Source of the DNA: Ascoidea rubescens DSM 1968
Taxonomy: Eukaryota > Ascomycota > Saccharomycetes > Ascoideales > Ascoideaceae
Length of the DNA: 64,000 nt
NCBI RefSeq assembly: GCF_001661345.1
Contig: NW_017962914.1
Coordinates: forward strand, 1,328,439-1,392,438
Direction of reading: 5' to 3'
Below the pieces are notes generated by a model that made no database searches, was not told the origin of the DNA, and saw only the letters and a list, made by a program, of their open reading frames with translations. This document shows positions 50,539-61,051 of the stretch, in pieces. The position numbers and the translations under genes were made by a program. The stretch's first letter is position 1. Each line of letters starts with the position of its first letter.

Positions 50539-51696
50539 TCAATATAAAAACATTATGAATGTTATTATTCCCGACAATATTGGAGAAATGCCATATAAGA
50601 TACTTATTTGCTTCATACCATTATCTTCACTTGTACTTGTTACATGATTGTATTGATTAAAACAACGATCAGTCTCTGTGCAAATATATGAGCTACTTTG
50701 TTCCTCAAAGTATTTGTCGTCTCCAGTTAAAAGATATTTAATCATATCAATATAAAGTTCGTCGTCAATTGTTGTGTTGAAACTAGTAGATGCATCCCAC
50801 ACCATGACACCACCAAAACTACTATTCTTTTTAGCCTGGTTGATTCTATTCTCTAACAATGTTGAATTATCAATAAACCCAGATACTGCTGATTCATTTG
50901 AGCCTGGCAACCCCAAATATATTTTGACGTTTTCATTTTTGGAGATATCCTTCGCATAGCTTGCCCATGTATTCCAATTAAATCGGTCCGTATTTGCGTC
51001 ACAATTATATTCGTTATTGTAAAACTGAATAAATAGGAAATCAACATAGGAATTGTTCAAGATTTCAACGACATCATCAGCAGGATATGGACACTGGGGA
51101 GCAGCGGAGATGTAGTAATCCTTTGAACCATTTTCATCAATTATCTCTCTCAATTCTTCTATTAGTTCAACGTATCCAACATCATTACTGTTTTCGATAT
51201 CAAAATCAAAACCGTCGACTACAGCAGAGCCGAATGGTCTTAATTGATCATCATCATAGTCTTCACCAAACATGTCCCATAATATGGAAGCAAAATTAAC
51301 AGCTTCGGCAACACTTGAAAACCCATAATCAGCACTTTGACCACCCAAGGATAACAAGACCAATTTTTCATTCTTTTGACAAGTTTTAATATCAGTTTCT
51401 AATTGATTGATTGTTTCTTGATAAGTGTAGGAGAATTCACCAGCTGAGAAGACCAATCTTGGAATTGAGTTATTACCTGGGAACATGTTCATGAAAGCTA
51501 ATAGAATAATATCGACAGAATCCGATTGACAGTAAAATGATAATCTTTCTTCTTCTGCAGTGAAATTTGTTTGGGTACCCATTGTATTTTGACCCCAATA
51601 AGCTGCTATATTTTTATTTGATTTCTTGCTGAATTTACCCAATGTGGTAGAAAATTGAAGTAGGAAAGTTATAAATAGTATGAATGGGATTTGCAT
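50539..51696 (-). CDS. GH18 chitinase, signal peptide and GPI-like C-terminus
   Basis: 385 aa. Signal peptide MQIPFILFITFLLQFSTTLG, then a GH18 domain of the fungal Cts1/Cht class: NIAAYWGQNTMG, LVLLSLGGQSADYG, the active-site motif DGFDFDIE (Asp161 to catalytic Glu168), PQCPYP, VDFLFIQFYNNEYNC and GGVMVWDAS. It hydrolyses chitin, typically for cell separation or wall remodelling. Unlike S. cerevisiae Cts1 it has no long Ser/Thr-rich region or chitin-binding domain. Instead it ends soon after the catalytic domain with a hydrophobic tail (ISPILSGIITFIMFLY) preceded by small and polar residues, suggesting a GPI anchor as in Cht2-type enzymes. The 2.4-kb region upstream is gene-free. Confidence 0.93.
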   Translation of the reverse strand: MQIPFILFITFLLQFSTTLGKFSKKSNKNIAAYWGQNTMGTQTNFTAEEERLSFYCQSDSVDIILLAFMNMFPGNNSIPRLVFSAGEFSYTYQETINQLETDIKTCQKNEKLVLLSLGGQSADYGFSSVAEAVNFASILWDMFGEDYDDDQLRPFGSAVVDGFDFDIENSNDVGYVELIEELREIIDENGSKDYYISAAPQCPYPADDVVEILNNSYVDFLFIQFYNNEYNCDANTDRFNWNTWASYAKDISKNENVKIYLGLPGSNESAVSGFIDNSTLLENRINQAKKNSSFGGVMVWDASTSFNTTIDDELYIDMIKYLLTGDDKYFEEQSSSYICTETDRCFNQYNHVTSTSEDNGMKQISILYGISPILSGIITFIMFLY

Positions 51697-54157
51697 TTTG
51701 TGTATTGTTATTAGTATGAATTAAATTAAAAATTATTAAAGTGAGTTGGATTAAAGTGGGTTGGATTAAATTGAATTGAATTTAATATAATATGGTATAT
51801 TATAGTGTAAGCAAAAAAAAATAAAAAAATATGAAAGAATGATTTTGTATTAAGTGCAATTTAGAAGAAAAAAGCTAAAATATTTATTTGATTATTTGAT
51901 AAATAGATAGCTAGAAAACAAAATGAATCATTTAAAAGAAAAATAAAAAATGAAAAATGAAAAAAAAAATTTCAAGATAAAAGAAGAAAAGAAGTTTATA
52001 TATATTATATAATATATATATGTTTGTAGGAATATTTAAAGGTGTGAGAATTTTTATTTGTATATGTATATTGGACAAAAGAAAAAAAAATAATTGTTTT
52101 ATTTTTTTTTATTAATTTTAGGTATTGAGCAAAATAAATTTTAAATTTAAAATTATAGTTATAATTGTAATTGTAATTGTAATAGAAAATAAAATTGAAA
52201 ATAAAATGAAAACCAAATGAAAATAAACTTTTTCTTTTCTTTTCAATTACTTTAAAGAGAAACTGAATTTTACGAAAGAATATATTAAAAATAGCACAAC
52301 CAAATCGAAAGATTGAATCAAAAATGGATGATAAAGTGAATCACCAATTATAACATAATATACAACGTATACTATGATACTATGTAGTATACACACAGCT
52401 ATGAATCAGTATGAGTGATTATGAGCTATAATCATGGGGAGGTAAGCGATTTACTGAAAAATGAATCAACTGAACTGAAAATCCAGTGCCAGTTCCAGTT
52501 GTTGAAGTATTAGAGTAATATGTAAGAGAGCAATAAGTAGATATAACTGAGCCAGTAAATATGAGACTCAGGAAGATGCAGAATAATCTGGTGCCTATAT
52601 TTTTAATTTTTCTAATTTATATGTATAATTTCATGTTTTTTTGTTTCAATTGTTTTTCAGTTTTTCCAATTTTTCCAATTTCGGGAATTTTGGGAATTTC
52701 TTTTTCAAAACAAAATAAAAGAAATTAAAAAAATATAAAAACAAATAAAGTAAAAAAACAAATAAAGCAGAAAAACAAATTGGGCATTTTCTATTTTGTG
52801 AAAGCTGTAAATTTCATTAAATTTTTGTAGGATGAAAAATATCAAAGCAAGCACAGATTCTATGATCCCCTATCGAGTTGAGGTATTGGAGAAACAGCTA
52901 GAGCACAACCAAGTTATAAATGGCAAACATCAGCTACGTCTTGGTTTTGTTCACAGTTGAGAAAATGTACAAACATGAAAATATGAAGACATAAATCTGG
53001 AAACATAAATCTGGAAACATAAATCTGGATAGTTAACTGGCTATCTAAGGGTGTATGACAGAATTCAAGACTCGAGATACAATATCGTAGTTCTGAATAT
53101 GGAGATGGAGGTTGTTTGATCTGGTGGGTTCCAGGGTAAATTGCTAAGAAAAGATTGTTGGTAATATAATATTACATAGCTAAAAGGATACAGAAACCGG
53201 GTGATATGATAAGGTTTGTCATGGCTCTCTATAAGGTTTTGTTCCTCCAATCAAGAGATACTGTGAAAACTTCTAAAATAAAGACGAGAAAAGAGCATCA
53301 GCCCTTAAAAGACCAAGAAATGGAAAATCCTTGGAAAGAGGCAGTGGAAGCAGATTACAAAGCGAAAGAGATGTTTAAATAGAAATTGTTTGGAGATATA
53401 ATGAAAGCAACAAGAGACAGAACAAGCAGTTAGAAGAATTACCTAAGGTTATGCATGTACAAGCTCGAGGACATATAAAAAGCAGGTAAAAATAGCAGGA
53501 CATACTCAGGGCACTTTAGGACCTTTCAAAGCTCCAGACCTTTTTGGCCCGCCGGAAAAGATCTCGGTCCCGCTCGCTGCCCGCCACAGAAATACCGCAG
53601 CTTCTCCAGTTTTGTCGGCACTTTGAACATCGACAAAGCCAGACAGTCGTCCAAAGCCCTCCTCCAAGCCTAGCACTAAGCTCACTTTGTGAGCTCACTC
53701 GGTCCTGGTTCTGGATTTGCAGGAAAATGAAACACTCAAGAGTAGTCTGCATAAGGAAGCCACAACGCCTGCCAAAAGTTTCACATTTACCACGTGACCC
53801 TTGTGTTGTTAGAGCCCTAACAGGTACTTCTCCCACACCCGCCACACCGGGATCCCCGCGGTGTTTGCAACCGCGTTCAAACACAAGAATGTGTCAGCTG
53901 ACGCAGCTCTGCGGCCCGCAGCCCTGGGTTCAACCGTTATGATCTGGGCGCGACAGATAAGGTTATTTCTGTTGCAGGCTAATGATTGCTGCTGTTTCTG
54001 CTGCCTTTGTGGTTGCACTCTTTTTGCAATTTTCGGTCATAAATGCATATATTGAAATGTGAAACTATTTTTTTGAAATTACATTGTCGACGCAAAATGC
54101 TTGAAGAATGGAATAGTAGAAATGGTTATTGTTCTATGTGATACATGTGTTGTTGCT
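51697..54157. other. 2.4-kb chitinase upstream region / PMT4 3' flank
   Basis: No supported gene. 51700-52800 is AT-rich with TATATA clusters near 51998-52020 and TATAGTTATAATTG-type runs. 53500-53990 is GC-rich, with CACGTG at 53791-53796 and an ACACCG/CGGTGT dyad around 53844-53864. Overlapping frames in both orientations in the GC-rich part are uncorroborated. It probably contains the distal chitinase control region. Confidence 0.45.
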
Positions 54158-56548
54158 TCATTTGGCGAAGTGCAATTTGATATTCAACCATTGTCTGGCA
54201 AGCACTTGTTCCTTGTCCAAAGACTCGTTTCCATATGTCAATGGCTTGAAAAACATAAATGTAGCAATCACAGATGTGACCAATATCGCAAAGCTGACAA
54301 CGAATAGATACTTGTTGATCTTGTAAACCGTTTTCTGGTTTTTGTCACTATTCTTGACTCTTTTATTGTTCTTAAATTCCTTCAATTCTTTATCATCCAA
54401 TAAGCCCTCGCCTCTATTGTCGGTGAATATAAATTCAAACAATGCTCCAGTAAACTCAGAAGCAATTAAATGCGCTGGTAAGTAATGATGCAAGAATTTT
54501 TGTCTGCCCATTAAGAAAAATGGGAAATAATGGCTACACCATCCAATAAAGAAAAACCCTATGTTGTAATACAATCTTGATCTGGAATCCTCGCTTAATG
54601 CAAACACTTCTCTTCTTCTGGTAATTTGGTCAGCCAATACTATCCCAATAAACACAGATAAGAAGCATGCTTCAATTGCCCATGCTAATATGTTTCCAAT
54701 GAAATAAATTTGTTCTCTTGTGGAATTTTTTGACCAAAATGATACCCCCGAAAGTGATAATAACCAACTCTCAGGTTGCGAAGCAAATGGATGCTGAGAT
54801 GTTAATTTATTGTTTTGAACAAACATTTGCTTTTGTAATTCAAACCATTTGGATAAAAAGGGCATCCTCTTAATTTTTTTAGGAACATAAACGGATCTCG
54901 AATCGTTTAACCCAAAGATTTCGTCAAATACCCAAGCATTGGAATGTTCTTTTAATTTTTTATTTCCATTCACCTCTTGTTGGTTAAATCCCCAATCTGG
55001 TAATAACTTGTCATCATGTGTCCACATAGCAACAACTGTTGGAACATGAAGTATATTAATTAATGATGCCTTTGTCTTTACAATTCCTGTTTTCTTTTTC
55101 TCTGCCCCACCAATTCTAAATAATGTATCATTATATCTTTTGCCAAGTGCAAGATCTTCCTTTACTGTTGTGAATTCTTCATTTGTTGGAAACAATGGAG
55201 ATGCGACATCGTGTGTCAATAAATATGAATCAGTGTTTAGATGATACAATCTAATTACATCTGAGATTCGAACTGGATGTCCAACTCTCTTATTTTCGGG
55301 AAAATCTTCTTTTGGTAAAATTTGCCATAAATTGTTAGAATCGTCACTTGCGTTGGCACTTTTAACACATGTAACTTGTTGACCCTTTGAAGAAACTCTA
55401 CCATCTTCATATCTCAAGGGATACTCATATGGATGCGAGTGTAAAAATCCTTCTGTATCTTTATGTTTAATGGTAATAACATCATAAAAGTTCACTTGTT
55501 TAGCATCTCTAGCTAATGGTGAATCGCCCAATGTTTCTTGGAAATCCGATGACATGAACGAATCACCAGGCCCTGATTTGGTTAAGATGGCAAAATGACA
55601 CCAGAACCAAAACAAATAAATGAAAAATGGAATCACAATTAAAAAGAGAAACCTTGTCAAAAAATGCTTGGCAAACTTTTCAATACTTAAACCCTTTTTA
55701 ATGTCCAACAAATCCCATAAATCAATTAATACAGCCGACCCAATCGTCATAAATGTGAAAACACCAACATACTTTGTGGAAATAACACAGGAAAGTGAAA
55801 CACCTGTCAATGCTAGCCATTTATACCAATCAAAAGAAAACGGTTTAGATCTTTGCTTACTAAATTTGACATAACAATAAATTGATAAGGCCACAGAAAA
55901 AATCAAAGTAGAATCTAATAAAATCAATCTGGTTTCAGCTACGTGAGCATTATCGAATAAAACTAAACAACTGGCTAATAAACACGATGGAATTGAGTAA
56001 TTGGACTCCTTCATTGTTAAAAAAATCACTGGAATAGTCAATGATCCAAGCAATGCAGAAAAAGATCTGTAAGCAATATAGGGAACATTGTTCTCAATGT
56101 AGCTGTCGCCAATACTAGTAAATTTAAATTTTCCAGAGTACCCAATTAAATAACCAACACCAGCAATTAGCAATTTTGCAAATGGAGGATGCAAATCAAA
56201 AAAATAAGTTCTTTCCAAATAATATGAAGCAAATTTTCCAAAATGAACCTCGTCAAACACGACTTCGTCAGGATATGATATAGAGTAAAATCTTGATATA
56301 AAAGCTAGAGCGGTAACAAAATACAAGGCAAGTTGATATTTGTATTCCGGCGAGGGCAATTTAGCAAACTTGTAATTGTTGTTGAATGTGAACTCGAATT
56401 CTTTTTCTAATTTGGAGGAAGAAACATCTGGATCTTCGTTTTTTGACTTTTGTCTTTTGGAGCTCTTTTTCAATGGAGATTGTTGAGCAAGAGAGGGAGA
56501 ATTCTTAGCTGAACGCTTTCGAACAGCATTCTGTGCAGGAGAAACCAT
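54158..56548 (-). CDS. PMT4: Protein O-mannosyltransferase Pmt4
   Basis: A 796-aa ER membrane enzyme that transfers mannose from dolichol-phosphate-mannose to Ser/Thr of secretory proteins. It is nearly collinear with S. cerevisiae Pmt4: PDEVVFDEVHFGKFASYYLE (catalytic Asp99-Glu100), DLHPPFAKLLIAGVGYLIGY, AETRLILLDS, STKYVGVFTF, three MIR motifs in the lumenal loop (about 325-520; GFLHSHPYEYPLRYEDGRVS, YLLTHDVASPLFPTNEE, VVAMWTHDDKLLPDWGFNQQ) and CSHYFPFFLMGRQKFLHHYL. It has about 11 membrane helices. The ATG at 56548 was chosen because the three codons before it start at TTG. Pmt4 acts as a homodimer on membrane-anchored Ser/Thr-rich proteins, for example GPI wall proteins. Divergent from the coiled-coil gene. 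Confidence 0.97.
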   Translation of the reverse strand: MVSPAQNAVRKRSAKNSPSLAQQSPLKKSSKRQKSKNEDPDVSSSKLEKEFEFTFNNNYKFAKLPSPEYKYQLALYFVTALAFISRFYSISYPDEVVFDEVHFGKFASYYLERTYFFDLHPPFAKLLIAGVGYLIGYSGKFKFTSIGDSYIENNVPYIAYRSFSALLGSLTIPVIFLTMKESNYSIPSCLLASCLVLFDNAHVAETRLILLDSTLIFSVALSIYCYVKFSKQRSKPFSFDWYKWLALTGVSLSCVISTKYVGVFTFMTIGSAVLIDLWDLLDIKKGLSIEKFAKHFLTRFLFLIVIPFFIYLFWFWCHFAILTKSGPGDSFMSSDFQETLGDSPLARDAKQVNFYDVITIKHKDTEGFLHSHPYEYPLRYEDGRVSSKGQQVTCVKSANASDDSNNLWQILPKEDFPENKRVGHPVRISDVIRLYHLNTDSYLLTHDVASPLFPTNEEFTTVKEDLALGKRYNDTLFRIGGAEKKKTGIVKTKASLINILHVPTVVAMWTHDDKLLPDWGFNQQEVNGNKKLKEHSNAWVFDEIFGLNDSRSVYVPKKIKRMPFLSKWFELQKQMFVQNNKLTSQHPFASQPESWLLSLSGVSFWSKNSTREQIYFIGNILAWAIEACFLSVFIGIVLADQITRRREVFALSEDSRSRLYYNIGFFFIGWCSHYFPFFLMGRQKFLHHYLPAHLIASEFTGALFEFIFTDNRGEGLLDDKELKEFKNNKRVKNSDKNQKTVYKINKYLFVVSFAILVTSVIATFMFFKPLTYGNESLDKEQVLARQWLNIKLHFAK

Positions 56549-56780
56549 TATTGGCAACCAGAATATCGATTAGTTTTAGTTGGAGAGGCACAAAAGTTAC
56601 GAAAAGTGCCAGAGAATGACAGTGAAAGAAGAAAAGCACTGAGCGATCTGGAGATGCTGTGGACTGAAGTTGGTGATTTGGCAAATAAATCTTAAAATAG
56701 CAGTGCAGCAGACCACAAGTTTCAGCCGGTGGTTTCCAGCTGAAGAAACATAAGCACAGAGGAAACCTCAACCAAGCACC
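56549..56780. promoter_or_regulatory. Divergent promoter PMT4 / coiled-coil gene
   Basis: A compact 232-bp head-to-head spacer, GC-richer than average. No TATA consensus is evident. Confidence 0.45.
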
Positions 56781-58229
56781 ATGAAATGGTCGTTGGGTCG
56801 CGAGGAGTACGACTACGATGCTGCTAGAGATTCCAGGTGGAAGTTCAGCTCGATATTCCATCCCAACAGCACCTTAGACAACACTGATTTCGATTTTTCC
56901 TCAACCGATTCGCTCGAGTTGGGCCAGAATGGGTTGGGCAGCCAGGACAGGAGCAGTATTAAAGATCTAGAGATCGAAGTTTTACTGCGCAAGAAAAGAC
57001 TAGAGATTCTTGGAAACAGACCTTTGACAAATGGTTCCAGCTGGCCAGGCGATAGTGGCACCACAGACCATAGACTCGATAAGAACAGTGGAAAACGCTT
57101 GGACCACAAGATACTCTATGAGGACACCACAGAGGATGCAAAAGAATTTGCCGAAAATAATGGGAATGGTGTCGACTTGAATTTGACTCAATTGCTAGAC
57201 CAGATTGAGGACGACAAAAACAAACTTGCTGATCAGATAGATAAAATAGAAGATATCACGAATCAAGAAAAGAAAGACAAAGATCCTGGCAACAACAGTG
57301 GGGATTCGATCAACAGTGTTGGTGATGATTTAAATGCTTCCTTGAAAGATGTGCAAATAAACGATCAGGATGATACAAAGATTACTTTGCCATTTTCATA
57401 CCCTGGCAAATTTCCTTCTTCTAATACTAAAAATAACACTGAAAGTGATAAAGATATAGATCAAAAGATTACTTATTTGAAAAATCATCATATTGATAAA
57501 ATTATTTTAAATAGGGACACAGGAAATAAATTCGACTCAATTTTCAGTCAAGAAAATGACGATAACGCTGAGTTTAATCATAATAACAATAAGCTAAAGC
57601 TACTGAATTATAACTATAAATATGATAATAATATTGTTGAATCGGGTACAATTGAATCGTCTATTTCTTTTAACACCAAGACTAATTTGACTCATGCAGA
57701 GATTAATAAAGAGATTAATAAAAATTTAACTTTTCTTAATTCACCTGGTAGTATCCAAGATAATAATACTAATACTAGCAAATTAAAATTCGGAAACAAA
57801 ATATTTACGACAAGAGATCAAAATGATATCAATAATTTAGATTTTGAGTTGAGCAATGTTTTAATATCTCAAAAAAATGAGATCATTCTGTTAAAATCAA
57901 TATTGAATGATTTTAAAGAAAATCTATTGATTTCTGAAAAGAATTCACCAAACTCATTAGAAGAGCGTGTAAAAATTGAAAATAATTATAAAAATGATAA
58001 TGAAAATGATAATGATAATGAAAATAATAATGAAAATAATAATGAAAATAATAATGATAATCAGAAATTTGAGATCAAATATTTAAATTTAAAAGACAAG
58101 TATACCAAGTTGCAAAAAGAATTAGCCGAGGAAATTGAAGAGAATACAAAAATTTATAAAGCATATTATAAGTTGACTTTGAAATACAGACAACTTCGAT
58201 CCGAATTGGAAACACTTAAGAATAAATGA
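56781..58229 (+). CDS. Coiled-coil protein of unknown function
   Basis: 482 aa, not recognised. The N-terminus MKWSLGREEYDYDAARDSRW...FSSIFHPNSTL looks like a conserved head and is followed by a charged helix with IKDLEIEVLLRKKRLEIL. The middle is Asn/Asp-rich and low-complexity, including (GAAAATAATAAT)n coding Glu-Asn-Asn near 57990-58070. The C-terminal ~60 residues form a heptad coiled coil (LKDKYTKLQKELAEEIEENT... to LRSELETLKNK). Head plus terminal coiled coil is common in spindle-pole, septin-ring or kinetochore scaffold proteins, but nothing here assigns it. Start ATG at 56781 (context GCACCATGA). Codon use moves from G/C-ending at the 5' end to A/T-ending later. Confidence 0.8.
   Translation: MKWSLGREEYDYDAARDSRWKFSSIFHPNSTLDNTDFDFSSTDSLELGQNGLGSQDRSSIKDLEIEVLLRKKRLEILGNRPLTNGSSWPGDSGTTDHRLDKNSGKRLDHKILYEDTTEDAKEFAENNGNGVDLNLTQLLDQIEDDKNKLADQIDKIEDITNQEKKDKDPGNNSGDSINSVGDDLNASLKDVQINDQDDTKITLPFSYPGKFPSSNTKNNTESDKDIDQKITYLKNHHIDKIILNRDTGNKFDSIFSQENDDNAEFNHNNNKLKLLNYNYKYDNNIVESGTIESSISFNTKTNLTHAEINKEINKNLTFLNSPGSIQDNNTNTSKLKFGNKIFTTRDQNDINNLDFELSNVLISQKNEIILLKSILNDFKENLLISEKNSPNSLEERVKIENNYKNDNENDNDNENNNENNNENNNDNQKFEIKYLNLKDKYTKLQKELAEEIEENTKIYKAYYKLTLKYRQLRSELETLKNK
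57990..58070. repeat. Asn/Glu/Asp codon repeat (GAAAATAATAAT-like)
   Basis: Tandem 12-nt and 6-nt units encode Glu-Asn-Asn and Asp-Asn repeats in the coiled-coil protein's linker. Confidence 0.75.
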
Positions 58230-58432
58230 GTAAATAATAAAAAAAAAATCTATTCCTTGATATATATCTATATGTACGATGATCAGATGAGAAAAGCAAC
58301 AATGATCAAACAAATATATATAAAAAAAGGCTATAAGGGAGGAAAAGTCATAAAAGCATTCCATTTCATCAAACTAATTAATTGAATGGATGTGTTCATT
58401 ATTGATTTGTTAATCTTAATCCGTTTTTTTTA
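58230..58432. terminator. Convergent 3' region
   Basis: A 203-bp AT-rich spacer between the coiled-coil gene and SPE3, with TATATATCTATATG-like efficiency-element sequence at about 58258-58272 and 58314-58322. No gene is seen. Confidence 0.5.
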
Positions 58433-59317
58433 TTATTCGAGCTCAACTTTTGCAAAGTTTGGTAAAACAAATGAGGCTTCATGGATCTCTTTAGAATAGT
58501 ACCTGAATAATTTTTTTTCATCATCTTTTGAGAAAGATCTTAAAGGTTTTGATAAATCGATTGATTTGTTTTTGGTGCAAACCATAAAACCAATTTGACC
58601 AGATGGATAAGTTGGAATAGTGGTGTAAGCATATCTGACGTTTGGAAAAACTTGGCTGCAAGCGTCTTTTAAATCCTTAATAATTTTCATATGTAACCAG
58701 ATAGATTCAGCTTGGGTTGTGATGACACCATTTTCGGTTAATGATTGATTTAATAATTGGAAATAAGGTTTTTGGAAAAGAGATTCAGCAGGACCCTCCG
58801 GATCAGAAGAATCGGTGATGATGATGTCAAAATGATTTTTATAACTTTCTAAAAATTTAAAACCATCACCAATATGAACGTTAACCTTTGGATGGTCAAA
58901 GGATTTTGCCATGTTAGGCAAGTATTTTTTGGCAGCATTAATAACACTTTGATCGATGTCACACAAAATAGCAGACTCAACACCTGGATGCTTGATGATT
59001 TCTCTTAGAACACCACCATCACCACCACCGATGACAAGAACCTTTTTGGGGTTTGGATGGGAGAATAAAGCCAAATGAGCGATCATTTCTTGGTAGGCAA
59101 ATTCATCTCTTTCAGTGACTTGAATAACATTGTCGAGGACTAAAACGTTGCCATAATCGGTCGATTTGAATATCAATAGGTCTTGGTATTTAGTCTTTTC
59201 AACGTGTAAAATTTTTTTGACTCTCAAAGTCATTGCTTGGCCAGGCCACATAGTGTCTGATATTTCACGAAACCAACCATCTACGATAGTTGGATGAACT
59301 AATTCTTGTTGAGACAT
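58433..59317 (-). CDS. SPE3: Spermidine synthase
   Basis: 294 aa from the ATG at 59317. It transfers aminopropyl from decarboxylated S-adenosylmethionine to putrescine. It is nearly identical in layout to S. cerevisiae Spe3: [55 protein letters not shown] (nucleotide-binding loop), [39 protein letters not shown] (catalytic Asp region) and [17 protein letters not shown], ending [16 protein letters not shown]. An in-frame upstream ATG at 59443 would add 42 residues with mitochondrial-presequence character ([20 protein letters not shown], no acidic residue until the last). The short form matches the family and is annotated. Confidence 0.96.
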   Translation of the reverse strand: MSQQELVHPTIVDGWFREISDTMWPGQAMTLRVKKILHVEKTKYQDLLIFKSTDYGNVLVLDNVIQVTERDEFAYQEMIAHLALFSHPNPKKVLVIGGGDGGVLREIIKHPGVESAILCDIDQSVINAAKKYLPNMAKSFDHPKVNVHIGDGFKFLESYKNHFDIIITDSSDPEGPAESLFQKPYFQLLNQSLTENGVITTQAESIWLHMKIIKDLKDACSQVFPNVRYAYTTIPTYPSGQIGFMVCTKNKSIDLSKPLRSFSKDDEKKLFRYYSKEIHEASFVLPNFAKVELE

Positions 59318-59927
59318 TTCAGAAATTGAAAAAGTGGAAAAGAATAATGGGAGATGGTGAGATGAGGATTTTTTCGAGAAAGTTTGAGAAAGTGCGAGAA
59401 GATTCCTTTTGTTTAAGAAAGCAGATGGCAAGATATATTTCATAAAATAATAAAAAAGTCGACAAAAGACTTTTTTAAATACTGTTTTTGACTCAAACCA
59501 AAAAAAACCAGTGACAAAAAAAAATTTCACTGGGACGAATTTCTCATCTCATTCATTTTCTTTCCTTTTAGTTTGTCGGCAAAAGCTGGCTGAACTCTGT
59601 TTGTCGGATACATCCTTTTCAGGAAACTAAAACCACCCATACAATGGGTTTTTTTGAGTTTTTCAGAATTGAAGAAACTAAATGCTTCAATGTGGTTTCT
59701 TCCTTTGCTTTGGTTGCTTTAGAGACTTATGAGAAACCTAGAAAGAAACCTAGAAAGAAAACTAGCTCTTTTAAATGGTTCGGACAAAAAAGTCAATCGA
59801 TTGGCTAGCCCATAAATACTGCCCAACGTCTTTGTTTGCGACTGACAAGAAATCACTTGTCAATTGATACATAAAGACCTTTTACACTAAATGTGAAAAT
59901 CATTGATATTCGATATATTGTGAGAGC

Positions 59928-60108
59928 TCCTTATTATTACATAATATTTTGCTTACCTTAAAAATTTGCTCTGCTTTTTTGCCACTCGATTTTCGATATA
60001 AAAGAGCAGTTTTCGTTTATTTTGTTAAAGTTCTTTTATTTTAGATTATCGAGATTTTATCAAATTTGGTCCCTTAATGGCTTTTTGCTATTATTGTAAC
60101 ATTTTCTG
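59928..60108. repeat. Diverged direct repeat, copy A
   Basis: Shares with copy B (60873-61051) the order TCC..TTATTA..ATATTT..CTTAC, TTTTTGCCA, ATTATC.AGAT, then TATCAAATTTGGTCC and GCTATTATTGT, with small indels. I estimate roughly 70% identity by eye. Origin unknown. Confidence 0.55.
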
Positions 60109-60153
60109 TAGTGTCTAGCCAATACCACAGATAAAGTGGTGACTTCTAACAGG

Positions 60154-60178
60154 AACACTTCTTATGGGAAGAAGTGTT
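60154..60178. other. Perfect 10-bp hairpin (AACACTTCTT/AAGAAGTGTT)
   Basis: Perfect 10-bp arms with loop ATGGG. Flanked by smaller stems ACCAC/GTGGT (60124-60140) and CTACC/GGTAG (60185-60220), so three stem-loops lie within 100 nt. Confidence 0.6.
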
Positions 60179-60387
60179 TAGTTTCTACCAGTGGCGCAAT
60201 AGTATCTTGTTTTAAGGTAGTATATAACTGATGAGTCAAGAAATTATCAAACAATATTTTGTTTATTGATTATACTACGATTATTTCGGCGCTTAAGTGT
60301 TATTCTATACATTATTGTTGTTATCTATTTGTTTAGTCTTTGAGGGTTTAATAAGTCAGTGCTCCTTATTGGTTTATCATTAGTCTA

Positions 60388-60420
60388 TTACCAGTTTATT
60401 ACCAGTTTATTACCAGTTTA
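60388..60420. repeat. Three ATTACCAGTTT tandem units
   Basis: An 11-bp unit is repeated three times, with further near-copies just upstream (GGTTTATCATTAGTCT). Confidence 0.7.
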
Positions 60421-60872
60421 TTATTTGTTTTGTTGTTGGGAGTCCACTATTCAGTGTTCCTTAGTGTATAATTTGTTAACTTAGTTCTTAGAGGAAGAAT
60501 AAGACAAATAGATACAATTCAAATTGCTCGCTTAATCATAGGAATGTTAAGGGGAATTTGATGCAATGAAAGTAATTCAGTTGACCCAAGAGAGATGGAT
60601 ACAATAAGTAGGAAACCTTTATCGTTATTTTAGTCAAAGAAAATCATCATTTTTTGAACTTCAGTTTTGTTACAATGAGAAAGATGCTATTGTTCTCAAA
60701 TAATCCTGTTGAGAGTTTTGGAGATGTTTTTATTTGTCGAGGTAAAGGTTATAATTCTATTATTGGTTGCCGCAAAGGATTACATTGTCAAGATTGTAGG
60801 ATTCTTCAATTAATCATCTTTTGAAGCACTAGTAGATGTTGCGAATTCTGCAACACGACTTCAAAAACCTTT

Positions 60873-61051
60873 CCATGTTATTATGTGATATTTCCTTGTC
60901 TTACAAATTTATTTTACTCTTTTCTTTTTGCCAGTTAATTTTCATTATGGAAATGCGATATTCATTTATGCATATAGTTATATATTTTGAATTATCAAGA
61001 TGCTATCAAATTTGGTCCTCCAATAGTTTTATGCTATTATTGTCTATTTTA
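60873..61051. repeat. Diverged direct repeat, copy B
   Basis: Partner of 59928-60108, same orientation, about 0.94 kb away. Shared 15-mer TATCAAATTTGGTCC. It could be a segmental duplication or relic ends of an inserted element. No terminal motif or target duplication was seen. Confidence 0.55.

Noticed and set aside
53516-53942. Opposed frames of 122 (minus) and 132 (plus) codons
   Set aside because: The plus frame starts at TTG and each is a mirror of the other in a GC-rich patch. Arg/Ser/Pro-rich with no domain.
53900-53990. GGGTTCAACCGTT resembling a tRNA B box
   Set aside because: No matching A box, anticodon stem or acceptor stem around it.
60185-60260. tRNA-like string GTGGCGCAATAG (A-box resemblance)
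   Set aside because: No B box (GGTTCRANTCC) and no acceptor or T stems at tRNA spacing.
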